Made by a program: the position numbers and the translations under genes
Notes under the pieces: model-generated
What the model was told of the DNA's origin: nothing
Databases searched by the model: none
The model's input: only the letters and a program-made list of their open reading frames with translations
Source of the DNA: Nymphaea colorata
Taxonomy: Eukaryota; Streptophyta; Magnoliopsida; Nymphaeales; Nymphaeaceae
DNA: 64,000 nucleotides
Assembly (NCBI RefSeq): GCF_008831285.2
Contig: NC_045145.1
Span: forward strand, 4,132,723 to 4,196,722
Direction: 5' to 3'
Part shown: positions 61,381 to 64,000 of the stretch, one piece after another
How positions within the stretch are numbered: the stretch's first letter is position 1
How the letters are laid out: each line of letters starts with the position of its first letter

Positions 61381-61447
61381 TCAAGTTAAACTATTGAGCC
61401 TTTAATTTGCTTCAACCAATGAATAAATGTCACTTTCACACGCTAAG

Positions 61448-61623
61448 AGGCTGTTTGACAAATGTTTGACAAAAGTAACAAATTGTTACTGTCCCATGAA
61501 ACTGCTTCAAAAATTGTTGAAAATTATGTATCTTAGTAACATAGTGTTCATGAATCTATCACAAATTCTAGACCAAAAGCGCTGAACAGTAACAATGTTG
61601 CAGGCTTACAGGGGCCTAACAGT
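61448..61623. mobile_element. MITE-like element, CTGTTTGACA family (copy B)
   Basis: The left part GGCTGTTTGACAAATG and core GTTACTGTCCCATGAAACTG closely match the element at 2568-2732; the right part ends GGGGCCTAACAGTC. It is orthologous in position to 44628-44792 of copy A. Confidence 0.5.
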
Positions 61624-63027
61624 CTTAATATGCTACGCAAATTGTAGTCAAATAAAAGCGAACCATTTACAAAAATATGAAAAATGAAGCAAGCAAAAAA
61701 TTGCAGGAGATAGGAGAGACTGGGAATTACAAGAGAGAAAATATGAGGCAACAGTATTTCTTTTTCTAACGGCAATTTTCCTGACGGCTTCTAAGCCGTC
61801 GGCGGTTGAGTTGCGGATAGTGGAAGCCGTCGATCAGCAAAACCCAACACTCTTGTCGATGGAGAAAGCTGTTGGCAAAACCCAATATCCCTAATTAGAT
61901 AAATTCATTTTAAAGCTAATGAGAAATGATCTTTTAAAGCTCAAACAAGGTTTAGAGCATAGCGACAAATATCGCTCTTGGGTTTTTATTGGTGAGGTTT
62001 TTTTTAGATAGTCATTGGCAATGTTGTTCTTTTTGAGAAAATCTTCGAGTTTTTTTATTTACGACCAAATAATTCCCATAACGATTGGCCTCCTTCTAAC
62101 ATTCAACTGATTTCCTATAGGACGAGAGGGAGAGTTTTGGATATGTCTCTCATTCTATCTTTTTTTTGTTTGTTATAGTTTACCTTCACCAGAAGTTGCT
62201 GAAGTTCTCTTGATTCAGTAATTCTCTAGTTTGTTCATTTTTAATTGTTTTATTCTTTGGAAATTTCTAAAAGTCGGGCGCATACCTGCCTGTTTCAGAA
62301 GAGAAATAATGCTTCTAAATGAAGCAAAGAGAAGTTATAAAAAGGAAATATCAATAATCAGAAAGAATAAAGAAAGAAATGTTGTGATCTCTTGATTGCT
62401 TTTTAATTTACTGGAGCAGGTAATATATATTATGGCCCCTAACAAGAGATCATGTGTTCCGGTTTGGAAATAACCAAAATACCCATGTTGGTTTACATGG
62501 AAGCCCACCAAGCACAAAAGTGAATACGAAAAACGATATCATTTTATAAAATTATGAAAGTGCTCCTCTTGTAAAATGTGAGAACATGTCTTCCCTTGTT
62601 AGGGACATAATATAGAAAACACTGTAAGAAAAGAAAAAATCAACAACGATGAGGAAAAGATGGATCAAGAGTACACATTGAATATCATAACAGATACATG
62701 ATACATACACAAAAAAACCAGCAAAAAAAGACAAGTTTAAGTAAAGAGCCACAAGATCTTTACAAAAAATGGTAATCAATTATTTTTGTAGGTTATAGAT
62801 AATCGCAAACAACAAGATATTCTCCCCGTGTCTGCTGTCTCTGGTGTGGACAAACTTTCAGACCTTCATTGCACACATAATTTCATGTAAGGTTATCAGA
62901 TCTAACCTTTACCCCTTGAGATCAACAAAAAATGATCAACAACCTCTGCAACAAAATAGTCTGAGAACAAGATCCGCCCAACAATTCAAACATCTTTCAA
63001 CTGCATAGGTTATTACCATCCTTCCAA

Positions 63028-64000
63028 ATCGTATCAGCAGCTTTCCACCTCCATTTAAGCATTGAAGTTACAATGAATCTCAATCTTCCTACCATATTTA
63101 ACCCCGAAAAACAAAAAAGGACTAAACGTTTTAATTGCAAATTAACCAAACTAAGATCTAAATTAGGATGGCTCTCCATATAGCTTTATGGATGTTTCCT
63201 ACAGAAAACTTCAAAAGAAGACCACCAAACCCCTTTTTTAGATTCTATGTTGATTTTTTGGATGATCAAGTTACAGGAATATTAGATAAGGCGAGTTGGC
63301 AGCAATGCTAAAATACAGGAACAAAAACAAACTGATTTCTTTGCAGTTGAACCACCTTTAGACTACTCCAAAATGGAAAACCACCATCAAATGGAGAGCC
63401 AGCTATACAACTAGTTTGTCATTTACATATATTGGCTGTAAAGGGTTGTTTGGCATTAAGAACACAGTGTCAGTGTTTTATAAACCTTATCCCAAACATT
63501 GGGACAGATATGTCGTGGAACGCTGTTCACACTTTAAGTCTGCCCTAACCTTCTGAGTAGATTTATGAAATAGTCACATAGTATACTGCTACCGATTGAT
63601 TTCATAAAAGCAGCAAGCTCTTGCGAGGGATTTAGAAATCCAATCAGCTTCCCTTTCTCCTGTTCGCTACCTGTCGTAGAAAAACAGCTCTTTTATAAAA
63701 AAGAAAGGAACAAAGATAAAAATTTCATTGATGGGTCCGCATCAGAAGCCCAAAAAAGACAGATTTTTTAAAATTTTCTTTCACAGCTAGTGGTATTTTT
63801 CTTAAAAATTACTGCCAAATATGAAGATGTACTTGTCATTTTTTTTTCTCAAGGTTGTAAACCATCTTTCACTTTCTTTTAAGACAAAAAGGTGTTCTTG
63901 TTTCGGTCAACTTGATCATTGAGCTTTTGCCGTTAGTTGTAAGACAGACATTGCTACTAATTGATCTGGCTGTTACTAGTAAATTTTAAACCCATTATAG
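63028..64000. other. Intergenic region right of copy B
   Basis: Homology with copy A has ended. I see no gene. Near 63446 GGGTTGTTTGGCATTAAGAACAC begins a MITE-like relic similar to the one at 1180-1275. Confidence 0.5.

Larger units (their letters stand above)
51765..63027. repeat. Segmental duplication, copy B
   Basis: Direct copy of the segment at 29915-47807, offset by about 21.85 kb at its left end. It preserves the uninterrupted target sites of two hAT elements that sit in copy A (53895-53902 and 61852-61859). It carries the intact UGT. B-only features include an 86-bp tandem repeat at 54025-54196 and the MITE at 60085-60255. Confidence 0.93.

Overview
The window is nuclear DNA of a flowering plant. 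It is AT-rich and dominated by intergenic sequence, with GT-AG introns, decaying Ty1/copia and hAT transposons, many MITE-like insertions and long (TA)n, (GA)n and (TC)n runs. The protein-coding families recognised are plant ones: cytosolic-type 6-phosphogluconate dehydrogenase, a PLS/E-type PPR protein and UGT83A-like glycosyltransferases. I cannot name the species from sequence alone.

Layout. 1-3177 is intergenic sequence with MITE relics. 3178-4638 (minus) is an intact, intronless 6-phosphogluconate dehydrogenase gene with a probable intron in its 5' UTR. 5400-11076 is intergenic sequence rich in repeats, including CTCGAG-rich and GGCCCGG-rich relics. 11082-16419 is a decayed Ty1/copia element with both LTRs and a GCAAC target-site duplication. 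16425-18400 holds degraded coding-like sequence of an unidentified gene (minus). 18954-20353 (minus) is a six-exon gene of the Transposase_24 (Ptta/En/Spm) type whose frame is unbroken across five introns. 26898-28640 (minus) is an intronless PPR gene.

From 29915 to 63027 the window is organised by a direct tandem segmental duplication. Copy A is 29915-47807 and copy B is 51765-63027, with about 4 kb of spacer between them. Each copy carries a two-exon UGT83A-like glycosyltransferase. Copy B's gene (58117-61380, 462 aa) is intact. Copy A's gene (41967-44555) is a pseudogene with several small deletions, although part of its second exon is still identical to copy B. Copy A is longer mainly because it received a 5.16-kb hAT element carrying a broken TTF/DUF4371-type transposase (32329-37489), a 568-bp non-autonomous hAT element (44993-45560), and a further 1.1 kb of uncertain origin. 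For both hAT insertions the unoccupied site can be read directly in copy B.

The genes do not form an operon or pathway. The functional candidates are the 6PGDH, the PPR protein, the Transposase_24-type gene and the copy-B UGT. I found no clearly new biological system. The most informative features are the duplication with its built-in empty sites, the intact/pseudogene UGT pair, and the unbroken Transposase_24-type gene.
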